Assembly (NCBI RefSeq): GCF_018143015.1
Contig: NC_054746.1
Location: forward strand, 39,372,687 to 39,436,686
From: Lytechinus variegatus
Lineage: Eukaryota; Echinodermata; Echinoidea; Temnopleuroida; Toxopneustidae
Length of the DNA stretch: 64,000 nt
Reading direction: 5' to 3'
Position 1 is the first letter of the stretch. The number at the start of each line of letters is the position of its first letter. Under the pieces are notes generated by a model, which was not told the origin of the DNA, did not search any database, and saw nothing but the letters and a program-made list of their open reading frames with translations. The position numbers and the translations under genes are program-made. This document shows positions 1 through 14,700 of this stretch, one piece after another.

Positions 1-350
1 GCTGGCGCCTTCGTGCAAGCGACATACAGTACACAATTTTAATGATCTGAAAGATGGAATCACGCTTATGATAAAAAGAAAACGCGTCATGTTATATTAG
101 TGCAATTTTTCATATAAGTTTATGGTACGAAAATACTGTATTTTGACTTTCTAAAACATCTGCACCATTCATTAGTAACGTGCCTATCCTTTTTTTTAAA
201 TAAATACTATAAGAAAATGTCATGGATCAAGAAATATCAGTGGGAGCATTCCATGATGGACACTAATTATCAAACCGAAGAAGCATATCAAAAATTATCA
301 TTATATGGAACTGTCAGTTGTATTTCAGCCAAACAAAATCAAGGAAAGTT

Positions 351-900
351 GTTTAAAGGACAGGAGGTCCACCCAACAAGAATTTCTTTTGAATAAAAAG
401 AGGAAAATCCAACAAGCATAACACTGAATACTCTCACCCGGCTGCAAAATAAGAAAGTTAAGTTTCACAAAACAGTGACATGCACATCCTGTTCGATTGT
501 GCAAATGAGGAGACTGATGACGTATTCCACTCACTATTTATTTTTTGGAGTTTACTACATAAAAATATGAAATATTCTTATTTTCTCCTCTTGTCAAGTG
601 AAATAACAATTAATTCCTCCCTGGAAAGTTGGTACTATATGTCAAATATGCAAAATGAAATATTGTATAATTCAAACAATAAAAAACAAAAGAACTTGAT
701 GAAGGACATCATCGACTATCTCATTTGCATGTCACTGAATTGTGTATATCTCTGTTTTGTGACAAATAACATAACTTTAGATATCATAACTTTCTTATTT
801 TAGCCGGATTTTGCTGAAATTTTCAGAGTTTTAGGCCTATGCTAGTTCTATTTTTCTGTTTATTCCAATCAACATTTCCCGGGGTGGACTAGACCTTCAA
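351..900. repeat. Foldback element, family A copy 1
   Basis: Long imperfect palindrome about 550 bp long with ends of the type TTTAAAGGACA...GTCCACCC and GGGGTGGAC-TAGACCTT. Internal arms repeat TTGAATAAAAAGA and the mirrored TCCAATCAACATT. The other copies are at 16.67, 48.30 and 54.82 kb. Non-autonomous, no coding. Confidence 0.7.
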
Positions 901-1296
901 CATTTTGTCTGACAACTTGTCAGATGGCAAATGATGAAACGTTCTTTGAGAGTGGCGATCAGTGTGAGCAGGGGAGGGGGGGGGGGGTTGGCAAGCCTAA
1001 ATGCCCAATCATTTAGATAAACCATAGAGATACTTAATACATCTCTATGAGATAAACTCAGTTTTCGAGCGATCAAAATGTATTTTTCAACAAAACTGAA
1101 TCATTCGAGGAAAACTATGCATATCAATGAAATTATACGTTTTTTGATTGATAAGCGGAGTGCTTGAAAAACTTAATTTATCTCACTTTGAAAAACCATA
1201 TTTATCGAGGCAACAGGAATTTTCGACAAAAAAAGTTTATCAAAGATAAGCCAAGTTTTTCAAGCTATAAAGTAAGTTTTTCAAGCCTCAAGGTCA

Positions 1297-1380
1297 GGGG
1301 CGTCGATCCATTTTTCAGATTGGGGGGGCAAAATCATTAACGTTCCAAAGGCGCTCGATCGTACAAAACACCCGCCCACT

Positions 1381-1412
<32 letters not shown>

Positions 1413-2130
1413 TATATATATGACTCATGAGACACATGTATCTCACCAAAAAATTAATACGAGCGCGAAGCGCGAGCTGATTTTTTTTAAAGAATACTGA
1501 CAGGAAAAGCGTGCCTGTTTAGGACCGTTTGTAATAACTCGTGAGAAGGATACATATCTCACTACACAGATAGTACGAGTACCGAGAGTGAGCTGAAATT
1601 TCTTAAAATTCTGACCTGAAAACTTGATATTCTAAGAATTTTTGGTAACAATGATTAAGGTTTTTATCTGAAAGAAGAATAGATGCGAGCGCGAAGCGCG
1701 AGCTGAAAATTTTGATATTTCGATCTGAAAAAATGACAGTTTAATGGACGTTTTTGATAAAGAACAAGATATATATCCAAGAAAAGATGATTGCAAATCG
1801 AAGCAGGAGTTCTTTTGAGGATTACAACTGAAAACAGGACATTTACATTCACCTATTTAATCATGAAATGTATGGGTTTTTGCTACAGAAATGATGCGAG
1901 CGCGAAGCGCGAGCTGAAAATTTTTTATATTCCAATCTGAAAAGCGGACATTTTGAGCATGATTTTAAATAAAGAGCGAATTGTTTATCTCATTCTCGCT
2001 TGCTGAACATTACAATCTTGTTTTTTTTAATGCATATCCAGAATTATTGGGGGGCAAAATTATATGTTTGCCCCCCCAATATTTTCATTGGTGGGGCGAT
2101 CGCCCCCCTGCCCCCCAGGATCGACGCCTC
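1297..2130. repeat. TIR-bounded element with internal GCGAGCGCGAAGCGCGAGC repeats
   Basis: Ends are GGGGCGTCGATCC at 1297-1309 and its near-complement GGATCGACGCCTC at 2118-2130 (12 of 13 match). Inside is a (CA)n run at about 1379-1406 and three copies of GAGCGCGAAGCGCGAGCTGA at about 1461, 1687 and 1897, each followed by T/A-rich sequence, plus a degraded copy near 1577. G- and C-runs flank both ends. No protein is recognisable. Confidence 0.6.
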
Positions 2131-2703
2131 TGCTCAAGGTGATTAACTGAGTTCTTAAAGAAACTCTGCACATCAATTGAAAATTTTAATTTTCACTTTG
2201 AAAAATTCAATTTATCACCAAAAACTTCTGTTTATCGAGAAAGCCTTTGTTCAGTATATAATCATGATAAATATAGTTTTATGCCGTTATATTTTTCCAA
2301 AACCGTGTACAAAAACGAAAAAAAAAACCATTTGTGATTTTTTGCATGGTAAGCCCCCCCCCCCCCCTCCCCCCTAGATCGAAAATCGTTCCGCGGCCCC
2401 TGAATTGCCCAAGGTTGCTAGGGTGACAACCAAAATGATAGATTAAATATAGATTAAAATTAACCAAACAGACTTTTCCACGGCCTATTTATACTGGCGT
2501 TTACACATAGAGATAGAGATATACATCTCTATGATACTAATACATCTCTATGCGTTAATACATAACAGATTTTACACCACAGTCAAATAGGTACCCCAGT
2601 TTCGCTTGCTAGCCAATCAACGGGCTAGCAGTTGATGCGTGGGATTTTCAAACTAGCAGTGTACACAAATGAAGGTCGAACTCGCGATAACTTCATCTGA
2701 AAC

Positions 2704-5700
2704 ATGACGTTTTCTTGGGAATTAGACAACGTGGATGCCTTACAATGTGTTGTAAAACGAGATCTGAAATGTTCAGGTATCAGAATTTCTAAGAAGAAGG
2801 ATCTACACAAAAATCATCAAGCACAAGTGAGTCCAAATTTATAAAATTATACTAGCTCGCAAGGTCTTGCTGTGACAGAGACTGGGGATGAGGTGTGGTC
2901 CCAGGTATTGCAATCCGTGTGTGTGTTTGTGGACTATTAACGCTCGGCCTCGGAGCTGTATTATAATACCCAGTTGTTGTCCGGACAACTGCCGGACAGG
3001 TTGTGTGTCCCGACGATCAATTTTAGAAAGTAATTTGGACAAAATTAGAAGCGAAGTTTCATTAATTTTTAGTACAAAATGTTAGGAATTATTAATTATA
3101 AAGAACAAAATAGAAGATGATTACAAGTGAAGTATTGAATTCATAATCATATTAAACTTTAAAGACTTCAAGTTCAATTTCAAAAAGATGTCCAGACACT
3201 ACCTCGGGCGAAGTTCATGCAGGCCACTCATTCAATGAACAAGGTTGTGATGTGATATAACCTTGTTCTCACTTGTAACTTGTATCTCCATGTGTGGCAA
3301 AATAAGGGTGGCAAAGTTTGGCTTATTTTCTCTTTTTCTTTGGGGCAAATGCTTGATTTTTTTACACCGACAGTTTCCATTACACCTAGTATTTATCATG
3401 TTTATACAACTTGACTCTTATTTAAAGGGGAATCCAGCCTTGGCCATGAAATGTTGTGTGGGGAAGGAGAAAAATAAATGAAACAGAATGGTGAAAATTT
3501 GAAAGAAATCGGACAAGCAATGAATAAGAAAGTTATAGCTGCTTAAAAATTGGGATCACTAATAGTATGTAGATTCCAAATTGGCAACTGGGTAAGTAAA
3601 TTATGACAAGGGGCAAGGACAACTTTCCCATAGGCCATGTACTTTATTATCAGGGATTTGTGGTTTTCTCCTTAGTACCCACTCCCCTGGGGCAGTAATC
3701 TAAATATAACCCAGGTAGTATATTGTTTAATGTCCTCATGAAAGAAAAATATTATTTGAAATAAAACTTATGGGAAAAATGACTTTTTAGCCATAATATG
3801 TAGTGGAGTACATGAAAGAGTAGTCCTTGCCTTACATCACAATTACATCCCATATGCGGCCAATTTGAAGTCTCCATGAATATAGTGATTACCAATATTT
3901 ACAACTTTTAAAAATTCATAACTTTCTTGTTGTTTGTCTTTCACCTATCAACTTGTCTGATTTTTCTTTTTCTTATAAAAACAAGTTTTTATTTGGGTTG
4001 GATTCCCCTTTAAAGGAGAATGAAACCATAGGAACAAGATAGCTTGTGTAAAAACAGAAAAATCAAAGAAACAGATCAACAAAAGTTTGAGAAAAATCGG
4101 ACAAATAATGAGAAAGTTATGAGCATTTGAATATTGCGATCACTAATGCTATGGAGATAGCAAATTGGCAATGTGAGAAAGATGTGTGATGTCACCTGTG
4201 AACAACTCTCCCCATTACTTTAGTATATATTTCACTTTAATTGCCTCTTTTATCACATCTATCCATTGATCCTGTGTTCTTTCTACATGAGGGCATGTAA
4301 TACATATTTTTTAAGAATACATCTTGGATAAAGAGTTTGTATCATCATAAGAAAAAGTAAAAAGAGACATTTTGAGGGTATTTTATAGTCCACCAAAGGG
4401 AAAGTTGTTCATCAGTGACATCACACATCCTTGTTGCATTGCCAATGGGAGGATCTCCATAGCATTAGTGATTGCAATATTCAAATGCTCATAACTTTCT
4501 CATTATTTGCCCGATTTTTCTCAAACTTTCTTTATTCTTATTCTTTGATTTTTCTGTTTCTACACAAGCCTCTTTGTTCCAAAGGTTTCATTCCCCTTTA
4601 AATTTGATTCTTTAAATTATTTTTTTCTTAATTAAAATAGAGATCAAAAACTGAAAATTTTCTTGCGTGTGTGTGTGTGAGTTTTGTCAGACGTGTATCA
4701 ATCAGATATGATTATTTACGTCTGGGACCGACCTTTAACGTCACCATCCGAAAGACGTGACCAGGGCTCGAACCTCTGCATCAATTTGTAACTTCCCCAC
4801 AGCTTGGATTACAGGCGCACGCCACAACGCCCTTGCCATATTTATTACTTTCCACCAATAGAGGGGGTACAAAAAAATATGCCCAAAATTCAAGTTTTTG
4901 AGCGCTCTGGTGAATACAAAAATTATTCCCAAGTTACTAATGAAAAATAAATTGCATCTGTATGGAAATTAGTAATTTTGGTCACAAAAGTTAATGATTT
5001 TTTAAAGTGTGTGTGCTCTGTACAACATTGGCATACCATAGTCCTACCTGTAGATTCCCCACAGGCAGGGTGGTAGCAGTGAACAAGTGACGCAGGCTCC
5101 ACTCCACTTCACTACCGCAACACTACGCTTCACCTACCCGAACTTCGGGACGGTGAACTTGATCAGATATTCCGAGTGACAAAGGTGGGATGGAAATGTT
5201 ATTTATTGTAAAAACTATAGCCGCAGGCCTAGAAAAAAATATAACGAGAAATCTAAAAGTAAAATAGCTTAATTTCTTACTCTTCACCCGTATTTCACTT
5301 CTTGTCCATCCTCCGGTTATCCTTAAAAAAAATTGTTGATTTTGGGCCAGTTTCTTTTTCCTCATGTATTATTCACGGCCGATTTCAAAACATCGCATGC
5401 GATCGGTTTGACCTGCGACCGAGCTAGAGATACTAGAGTGTTGTGACTTCTATCACACTAAAATAAAAGTTGTCTCAAATGAAATACTTTCAGAGAATTC
5501 TCAACTTGAAAAAAATGTTTTAAAAATTGTCTTTTTTCTGCGTCCCATACGTAACTGCACATCTTTTCTCTCTTAAAGGTCAAGGTCATATGTCACCATT
5601 TTTTGCATGATTATTCTTCTCCTAGATGTCTACCATCATGAGGGTATTCAATCTAATCAAAGTCATTTAACACTATTTTTCAGGTCATTAAAGTCTCTGA

Positions 5701-8700
5701 AATGTCCCATACATAACGCGCGCAAATTCTTGGACTTGCCCTGAAATAAAAAAAAAATGACTTGATTTTCCCGCCTTTAAAATTTGATTCATCGTTGTTC
5801 AATCAAATCAAAGCTGTCAAACACCGGTTTGAAAAATAATTGATACGACTCAGGCTTACAACTAGACCAAAAGCTTCAGTCTCTGTATTTGGTTGTTCCT
5901 ATGAAGTCTACGTTGGCTCCAATGGGGATTACAGTAAAATGTCAGAACTTGTTGAATAAATCCCCAGAAACGACGGTTATTCCTGTCTAGCTTACAACAT
6001 GATTCTAGGATTTGATTAGAAATTTGGGGATTTATTTTCAGAAGCCTTAGGGGATTTCAAATTTTTAAAATCTTTTTTGTCTATTTTAGGGGAGTTTTGA
6101 AAGTTTTGTTGGAAAATAAAATTTGATATTTTTCATTAATATAACACCCGGGTATAACCCTTGCATAGAGATATATACTAATAACGCAAACTAGTGATAT
6201 ACATGTATCACTATGAACGCTGATAATATACGATCTACTTTAGATAGTTAACACAGAGATTGTACATCAGTGCATGTCCTATGCAGTTTAAGCAATTAAT
6301 TCAGTAAACTGAACTTCATAGTCGTATACCCATGGTAGTGTTTCCAACCTAAATGGTGTTGCATCATAACCTTAACCAAAAAAAAAAATCTGCAGCAGTG
6401 TGAACAAGCACACATTAACTAGTTGGGATTTTGGTCCAATATGGGGATTTTTCTAGTGCCTTTTGGGGATTTTCTTTAGCTTGGACCTGGCAACACTGGA
6501 GAAAGACAGCATTTTTAGGCTACCATGCAGTGGAAGCCTGAACACTTTGTGGAGATGTCCCCGAGTTCTTTCAAACAGTTTTAATCAGGAAAATAGAAAC
6601 AAAAGTTTCCACATCTAAAGTTACCCCGATTCTTCAGACATTTACAAACATGTAAGTGTACATGATTGTAGATCTTCCCAAGTAGATTTTCCCACCCTGG
6701 CCATCAAATGATGACATGACATTATGCATGTGCCATGTTCATACTGTAAGATGGTCAGTTGTTCAAGAATGACAGAACCAAGGGATAAAGGGGAACCATC
6801 ATGTAGGATGATATGAGTGGAGCCTACAATGTTCTGAGTATAAATAAGAATCTTGATGATAATAGCAAAATATGTGGAGCTGTAGTTGGAATGGCAGTGG
6901 GAATGTCTGTGATGTAGAAACTAAGGAATGACAGAAACGGGTGTATGGAAAGCATAGTGTAGAGTAGACAATTAGATTAAAGTAAACATTAGATGGCATA
7001 TAATTCAACCCTTACAATACCTTGCAAATGCACACATTGTGTACCTGATTCCTTAAAATGGAATAATTGATTAAATTTCTCATGTCTGATACTTTTTTAA
7101 TTTTTGCAGGATGTTAATACATCTAGCCTGTTTGGCAGAGCGTTACATTCCTGTCAGCTTGTACAAGATGAGGAATCTCGATGCCATATCCCAAGGTGAG
7201 AAAATCATTGCAGAAAAATGTACAAAAATACATATCTCGTATTGTAGGAATTGATTTGGGTTGTATAACACTCAAATTTATATGCGTTACAAATTCCTTA
7301 GTCTAATCTTATATTGAGCTTGAATACATATGAATTTGAGGGGGAAAATATCAAGTGGATGCATTTGTTATTGTTAATATTTTTTTTTCCTTGTCCATCT
7401 AAATTTAGTGACATGGTTTAGTTTGAGCATGCTGCTATAATGATTACTGACCTATCATATATTTTATACATGTATTTAGTTAAATTAGTTTAGCAGCATG
7501 ACAGGGACCACAAAAAAATGAATACTAATTTTTATCAACTTCTGATATTCATGTCTGTAATGAATGGAATATTTATATTTACAGATTTTTATTGGAGTGC
7601 ACAAAGTTTCTTGATGATCATCTGGATATGGAGGGCATATTTCGCATCTCTGGTTCCAAATCTAGACAGAGAGATCTACAGGTTAGCATCTATATAAATT
7701 ATAATCCTATTCCTGTCATTGTCAATTAGTTATAATTATACACTCCATAGGTTCATGTGTGTATACAGTGTACTTTCCGAGTGTTCCTATAAAGTGGGAA
7801 TTTTCCTATTTTAGGGAAAAGAAAAATGCCATTATAACCTCTGTGTTCCTATTCCTATGAAAAAATATATGTAGTATTGAAAATGAAATTTAAGAATGTT
7901 CCTATTTCTGGAAATTTCTTAGCAGTTTGTTCTTATTCCTTGGCTTCCAAAGTAGGCAAGTATGTGTGGATTAATAGATTGAAAGAAGATGAATGACAGT
8001 GAAAATGCACAGTTGAATATGCATAACTTGTGTCTCTTTTGGTGCTAAACTGAGATAAACCCAAGTTTAACTGCTTGTTAGGAACAGACGTTTTAATTTT
8101 AAGAGATTGAATAATCAATTTTATCTTAATGTTAATTATACAAATTATTGAGAATCTTTATTTCATGCAAGAACAGGTCACCAGACGCTCTTAAAGTCGT
8201 GCACAACTCACAAACAGGCTTATAAAACATTTACCCTACAGGTATATGGTCATTTTCAAACGTGAGTGACACGACAATCGGAGAGGTTTAAGGGCTCATA
8301 TCTTCAAACTTAAAGGTTATGAATCAATCATGACTACTATATTATATACAATGTAGGACTGGCATGGGCCACTACGAGTTTGATTTGAATTCAACAATTT
8401 GTTTAGTAGATATGATTAAAAAACGGTGCGTGAGTGACACAACAAATTTTGGACATGGGTTTCTGACCATTAACACATATGGTTGGATTCGTGCCCAAGT
8501 AGTTGTCATGGAGTACTGTGAGTACCAGTAAATGGACATAAATAGTGTACCTATCTAATACATATAGTCAAAATCAATCAAACCTCTATGGAAAATGGTA
8601 CCCTCCTATATACCGTGAGTGACACGACATCCAAAACGTGAGTGACACGACAAGTGCAAAAATACAACATTTATCTCAACATTGAAAGTATTTTTTGCAT

Positions 8701-11700
8701 GATGTAGAAGAGTAAAATACCATTAACCAAAAAACAAGCTTAATTACATAATAACTGCTTTCTTTAAAGTTCATAATATGTCATCCTGATGTTTTATTCT
8801 TGGTTTATGGTCATATTTGCCCATCAACTCACATTCCCTATACCATACCACATTGTCACACTAGGGCTTCTACCACTTTCCTCTTTAGAGGAGGGGACAC
8901 TTGATTGTGTTATGAGGTCTTGGCATTGACATCAACTCAAACATTCTTTTTGTGGCCTGATATCATTCAAAACTTTAACTCTTTCTCCCTCTCTGTATAC
9001 ATGTATGAAAGTTAACAGGTTTATACAATTCAGCATCCACAGTGGATGGAATAATTTTTCCTTGAAAAAGGTATTCTCAATAGTCACATCATCTGGCATG
9101 GTCTGGTAGCCAATGATGTCATGTTAGACTCCTTTTTCTTGAAATATTGGATTACAATATTATCCTCCTTTAATATTTCAGGCATTGTCCAAATAGGACA
9201 GTTTCAATGTCTTTTTTGGTACCACCGTACCAAACCACAATCACGTTGCTGCACACTTCAGATGGACTATCAGCAAATCCTTGAGAAAGTCGGGAATTCA
9301 ACTCAACAAGCATAGGTTTTCTCCTGAACACTGCTTGTATGTGGACCCTCCCAAGGCAGTACATGTAGGCACTGTACCAAAATTCAGAGCTATGCTTTTA
9401 GCTGGAATCTTGTAAGCGCCTTTTCATTGCTAATTATTTGATCATATACCATACCACGGGAATCCAGGGAAAGCCACAAGGTGAAAGACGCAGTCAGTAC
9501 CTGATTCTTGCAGTCTGCTACTATTACATAACTACAAGTCATTAGCCTTTCCTTTTCTAAGCCCTTGGATGTCACACTAAAATCCAATTCAGCATCCCAA
9601 CCAGGCTCCCTGTATACCTCAATAGCTTTTTCCCCTCGAGGTCCAGCACTGTTCTTATCGGGGTACCCCCCAAAAAAATTGATCTACAATGTACTGGTAC
9701 ATGGCAACCCATCCAAAGTTGCTCAAATCAAAATGCGGTCTCGGTTGGGACCTACATGAACATGCATCATTTTGTTGTAATGAATATGTGTAAATGCAAA
9801 TCTGCTCTGAACACACATCGGCCCACTTACAGTAGTTTGCTGTTCAGACCCTGCATGTAGTTAATCACTACCAGTATGAATGGTGGCTGAACAAATAATG
9901 ATTTTTAACTTGGCATGTAGCTGCTTCAAGCAATATCCAAAATGTTCTATCAAATCTCAGTACATTCTCACCTGAAATGTTTATGTTTTCTTGCAAATTT
10001 GTTTATTTCATGTCCTGGAATACAAGCTTTATGGCAAATGAAAAGGTTGATTTAATCAATCAGAAGGAAAAGAAAAATATTTTCTTTTCCGAATTTGAAA
10101 AAATATTTGGTGTTCATGGTGATCTCTTATATCTCATGTACACTACTTTACCACTAAAATTTCTGCAAATTTCAAAAAAGGATCCCTGACTTTTCTAGCT
10201 ATGAGTATAACAAAGAAATAACATTGCTCAAAAGAAAGGTGAACTTTCTGCTCATTTCTGTAAATGGAGACAGAGAATGTTCGAGTAATACCTAGGTATG
10301 ACTTGAACCATCACCAACCCTTTATGCATTGTAAATATGTACATTGCTAAAGTATAGTGGTTTTTCTCTTGATACATTCATAATTTTGTGTTATGTTGTT
10401 ATATTCTTAATCACAGTACATTCACCAAAATATTAATTAGGATCCGAGTCTTCACACCAATGGAAAATTGTCAGGATTTTTTAAACCAAGGCAACCACGG
10501 AGAGGAGAGAAAATAGATGAACTCAATGTCAAATTCAATATTTCCATAAAAAGGAGTAAAATTAGGAAGATGGAGGAAATTATTAGCCTAAAATAGGCCT
10601 AAATGATGTCAAGAACAACATTTTGACTGTATCCCTGGTAAAACGCTTCAAAAATTACTGGATGTCCTTTTTTATACACAATATAATACCGTGAGTGACA
10701 CGACATTTCGTGAGTGACACGACATTGTGAGTGACACGACACAACTTTAACAGTTAATTCTAGCTTTACCTTAACACATTGGACCAAGTTACTTTATATA
10801 CAATAAGGTACAGATAAACTGTATTTGCTCCAGTACTGGGATAAATTAATTTTCAGAATACACAGCTCTAGAAAACTTTTTGCATTTAAAACGTGAGTGA
10901 CACGACAACCAGTTTTGAAAACTTCGAAACCCAATTTTTTTCAGAAAAACACTTCACAGAATTTTTTTTTGCTTTTCAGGAGTTAGATACAATGCACAGC
11001 TTGTATCTTGCCAACAAATGCTCTTCTAATACAAATTTTATATTGTGATAGGCAATATTTGAATTTTAATGCAAAAATCAACATTTTGTAACATCTAATT
11101 TCCCTTGCATAAAATTCACTGTATCTCAAGACATAATTAATAATTTTATGTAAATGAAATGGAAAAATATACTTTAAGATGTCTAGTTTAAAAAAACATT
11201 GAAGCCTAATGATTTCTAGCAAGTTTTAATTTTCACCCCCATGTCCACTTTTGTTTGAAAATGACCATATATATATATTTATAGACAGCCGAAGTGAGAC
11301 AAGAAATGTAGTCTCTCTGAGCAGGTGTTCTTCATGGAAAGGTTCTTGTAATACAAGTTTCAAACCAAACTCATTGGGAAGGCTATTAAGCAGGTTTGAC
11401 AGTCTGTAAACGATCAGATCAGTTTAGGAGAAAAGTGGTTTATAGTTATTTCCCAAACTGTGTGCTAAAAAAAGTAGATGAAAGTTTTTCAAGAAATTTT
11501 AATGTCAAAAGGCTAAGCAATACAATCTTTGTAGATTAGTAAATTTTGAACTTGATTCAGGCTATGGTGTAACAGTAACTTGCTATTTCATGAGTATTAG
11601 AATTTCTGGAATTTCTGGTTGTTTTTTTTATTTCATATCTTTTCTTTAACTTCTTATTATCTGTTGCAAGTAATTTTTTTTTCTTTTTCATCTACCTGAC

Positions 11701-14700
11701 CATTAGAAAAACCTAGAAAATGGATCTTGTATTCCTAATGATGCTAATCCAGCTGATGTTTGCAGTCTCTTCAAATACTTCTTCCACAACCTCCCCGAGC
11801 CACTTATATCATCTAAACTCCAGAGTGCCTTCTACAAGTGCTCACTGATTGAAGACATTGCAGAGCAGCGATGGGTCCTCCTCAACATCTGCCATCTCTT
11901 GCCATCACTCAATGTTCAGACCCTGCGCTTCACTGCATTCTTCCTGCACCGTGTTGCTTCCAAGTCAGAGAAAAACCGCATGGATGTAACCAACCTTGCC
12001 AAGGTGTTCACACCCAGCTTATTTGGGTCATTTACAGCTCTTGATAAGAAGAACCCAGAGAAAATGATTGGATTACAGACAAGTATGGTTAGTTTAATGA
12101 TTGAGAATGCTAGGCTGATTGGTGAGGTGCCTGACTGGATGATGGAGAAGATCACAGGACATAACCAATCCAGAGAGAATCTGGATCGTCTTACATCAGA
12201 AGATGAGCTTGAAAAGAGTGATGATAATCTAGAAGAGAGTGGGAGATTGTCCAGACGACGCAGAAAGAGTGGACCATCATTCCAAGGTATATCATATATA
12301 CGCTCTTTGTGAAAGTGATTTGTAGTTTGTAGACAAAAATACTCCAAAGTATGTAAAAATACTCCAAAGTTCTGAAAAATAAAAACTATGGGTAGAGCTT
12401 CAGCATGATGTCAAATAGCTCACAGCAAATGGGGAAAATAGAATATCACTCTTTTCACCATAAAATTTTTATTCCACAGTGAAAAGTAATATATGCTAGT
12501 CAGTGTAATTTGGTATTAAAAACAATGAAAAGTAATTGATAAGTGAAATAAAAATGTTTTTCTCACTATGTGATGCTTTTATAAAGAGCTGTATAGGTCC
12601 AAATTAGTCATGGACTATAATGAATGCTTGCCATGAAAGTGAGTAATGTTTGTCCATTATTACTGGCTTTTAACCCTAAACAGGCCGGGGGGGTTGAATC
12701 AACTCCCCCTCAACATTTTCTGCGATAATTCCGCCTTGCGAAATTTTTTGACCGCGCCACTCACAGACTTTATACTTTTAAGTCTCGCGCTTCTTTTGAG
12801 ACCAAATTTACGACGCCCGGGTACACGCTTTTGAAATTACGCAACATTTGGTAGGTGCATGTCAGACCAAAAATTGTCCCAAAACGTGATTTTCTGTACA
12901 AAGTCAATGCAAATTGAGTTTTCTCATCTTATTCATAAAGATGTGATTATTTTTACTTTAAACAGCTGAAATCAATTGATTTTAGCATAATTATGCTTCA
13001 AAAAGATTGTGCAATAAATCTGGTCAAAAAACAAAGAAAAACAAAAGGTTGAAAAACAAAGAAATACATAAGAAATTCATAAAACAATAAAATACCTAAG
13101 TAATTGATTTCCAAACCGAAGTTTTTTTGCGATTGCGATTGTTAACAATGCTACAAAGTATATTTTTACCAAAAATTAGCATTTTAGGAGCTTTATTTAG
13201 TGAATTAGAGCAAAAAGTATGATTTATGTATAAATTAGCATAATTAATTCATATAAAATAGAATCTCATTATTTTGGAAAATTTTACCATATAGCCTTGT
13301 AGATTACATTGCACACTATCAGCGTGCAGATTTTTGTGGCGGCATTGAATCAACTCCCCCCCCTGGCCACAAAAAAGCCCGGCCTAGTTAGGGTTAATTA
13401 TCTATGATCTATCAAGATATCAAAATCAGTTGAGTAATAATATTCAAGTTATTCAGTTAGTGGATTTAGGATTTGTTTCCAGGCCTAGTGAGCATCTTAT
13501 TATGCATGTATTAATTCCCTCTTTTTTCAACATTTTGAATTTTGGCTGCACTATCTCAGATTGAAACAGATCACTTCTGAAAGGCTGTTAACATAACCCT
13601 CCTAATTTTTTTTACCATATTCCTTATTTTGTGGTTCCATGTAAGGGTATATGGTAGAAAGATGAAGAAAGAATGCTAAAAAGAAAGATGTAGTTAATCT
13701 TGTGTACCAGAACATGTTACAGTTCACTCCTAATGTGTAACTTATTCATGATATTATTCATTCTATTTCAAAGTACTTGTGAGTGGTCTTGGACACAGTT
13801 TAGGTATTCTGAAAACAGCATCATCAACAGAGAACATCTTATCAACAGATACACATGCAAGTGAGTATACACTTCAGCTGTTTGACCTCTTGGAAGTTGC
13901 CATATTTTGTTTTGAAAAGGTGAGGATATATATACAGCAATCATTGAAAAAAAAAGATCTAGCATTTGAAATGATACTCCATATCCCAGCAAGTTTTGAA
14001 AGTCTTCACATTAAAACAGTCAACACTGTCAGAGATAATCAGCCTGAGTATGAATGGATAGTTCTGCATTTGGTATACTTTCACTTGGTACAATGAAATG
14101 TTTATTTTATCCAATATAGCTAACATTTTATTTTAGAATTTTTGTAGCCCCTCCTAGTTGAACGTCTTGAATGTGGACCAGTGAATTTTAGCTAAATAAG
14201 GAAGCCAATCTGAAAACCGAGTGGTTTTAAACCAAGCATGCATAACAATTTATTGAGTTAACGGTATTCTAAATTTGTTCTTATTTTAGCGGAGTCTCCA
14301 AAGATAATGAAGCGAAAAGCCAGTGAGGACCTGGGAAGTGCATTTACTTCTACTAAAAGGTAACTTTCACAGTTCAGCTTTGCCTTCAAATGTTTGTCTC
14401 ACACTAAATGCTTGTACTATGTTCCATAATTGATAATCATGTTGTTTACAATTATTGTCCATCAATTTGTAGATGTACAAGATATCTTGCTACAGGAAAA
14501 ATTAAATTGAATCACAAATGGTATACATGTATGAAAGACCAATAATACGATATCTTAGTTCTCTCTCTCTTTAAAATTCTACTTCAATTTGTTAATTGTA
14601 TTTCTCATTCATTTTGCTTTATTGCCTTACTTTAAAGGAAAGCTTTTTGCAAAGGTGAAACCATCAAACAAAACAGGAAATGAAATCACATATTTTCTTT

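Noticed and set aside
11916-12347. 143-codon minus-strand ORF
   Set aside because: Antisense shadow of the RhoGAP exon 11707-12286.
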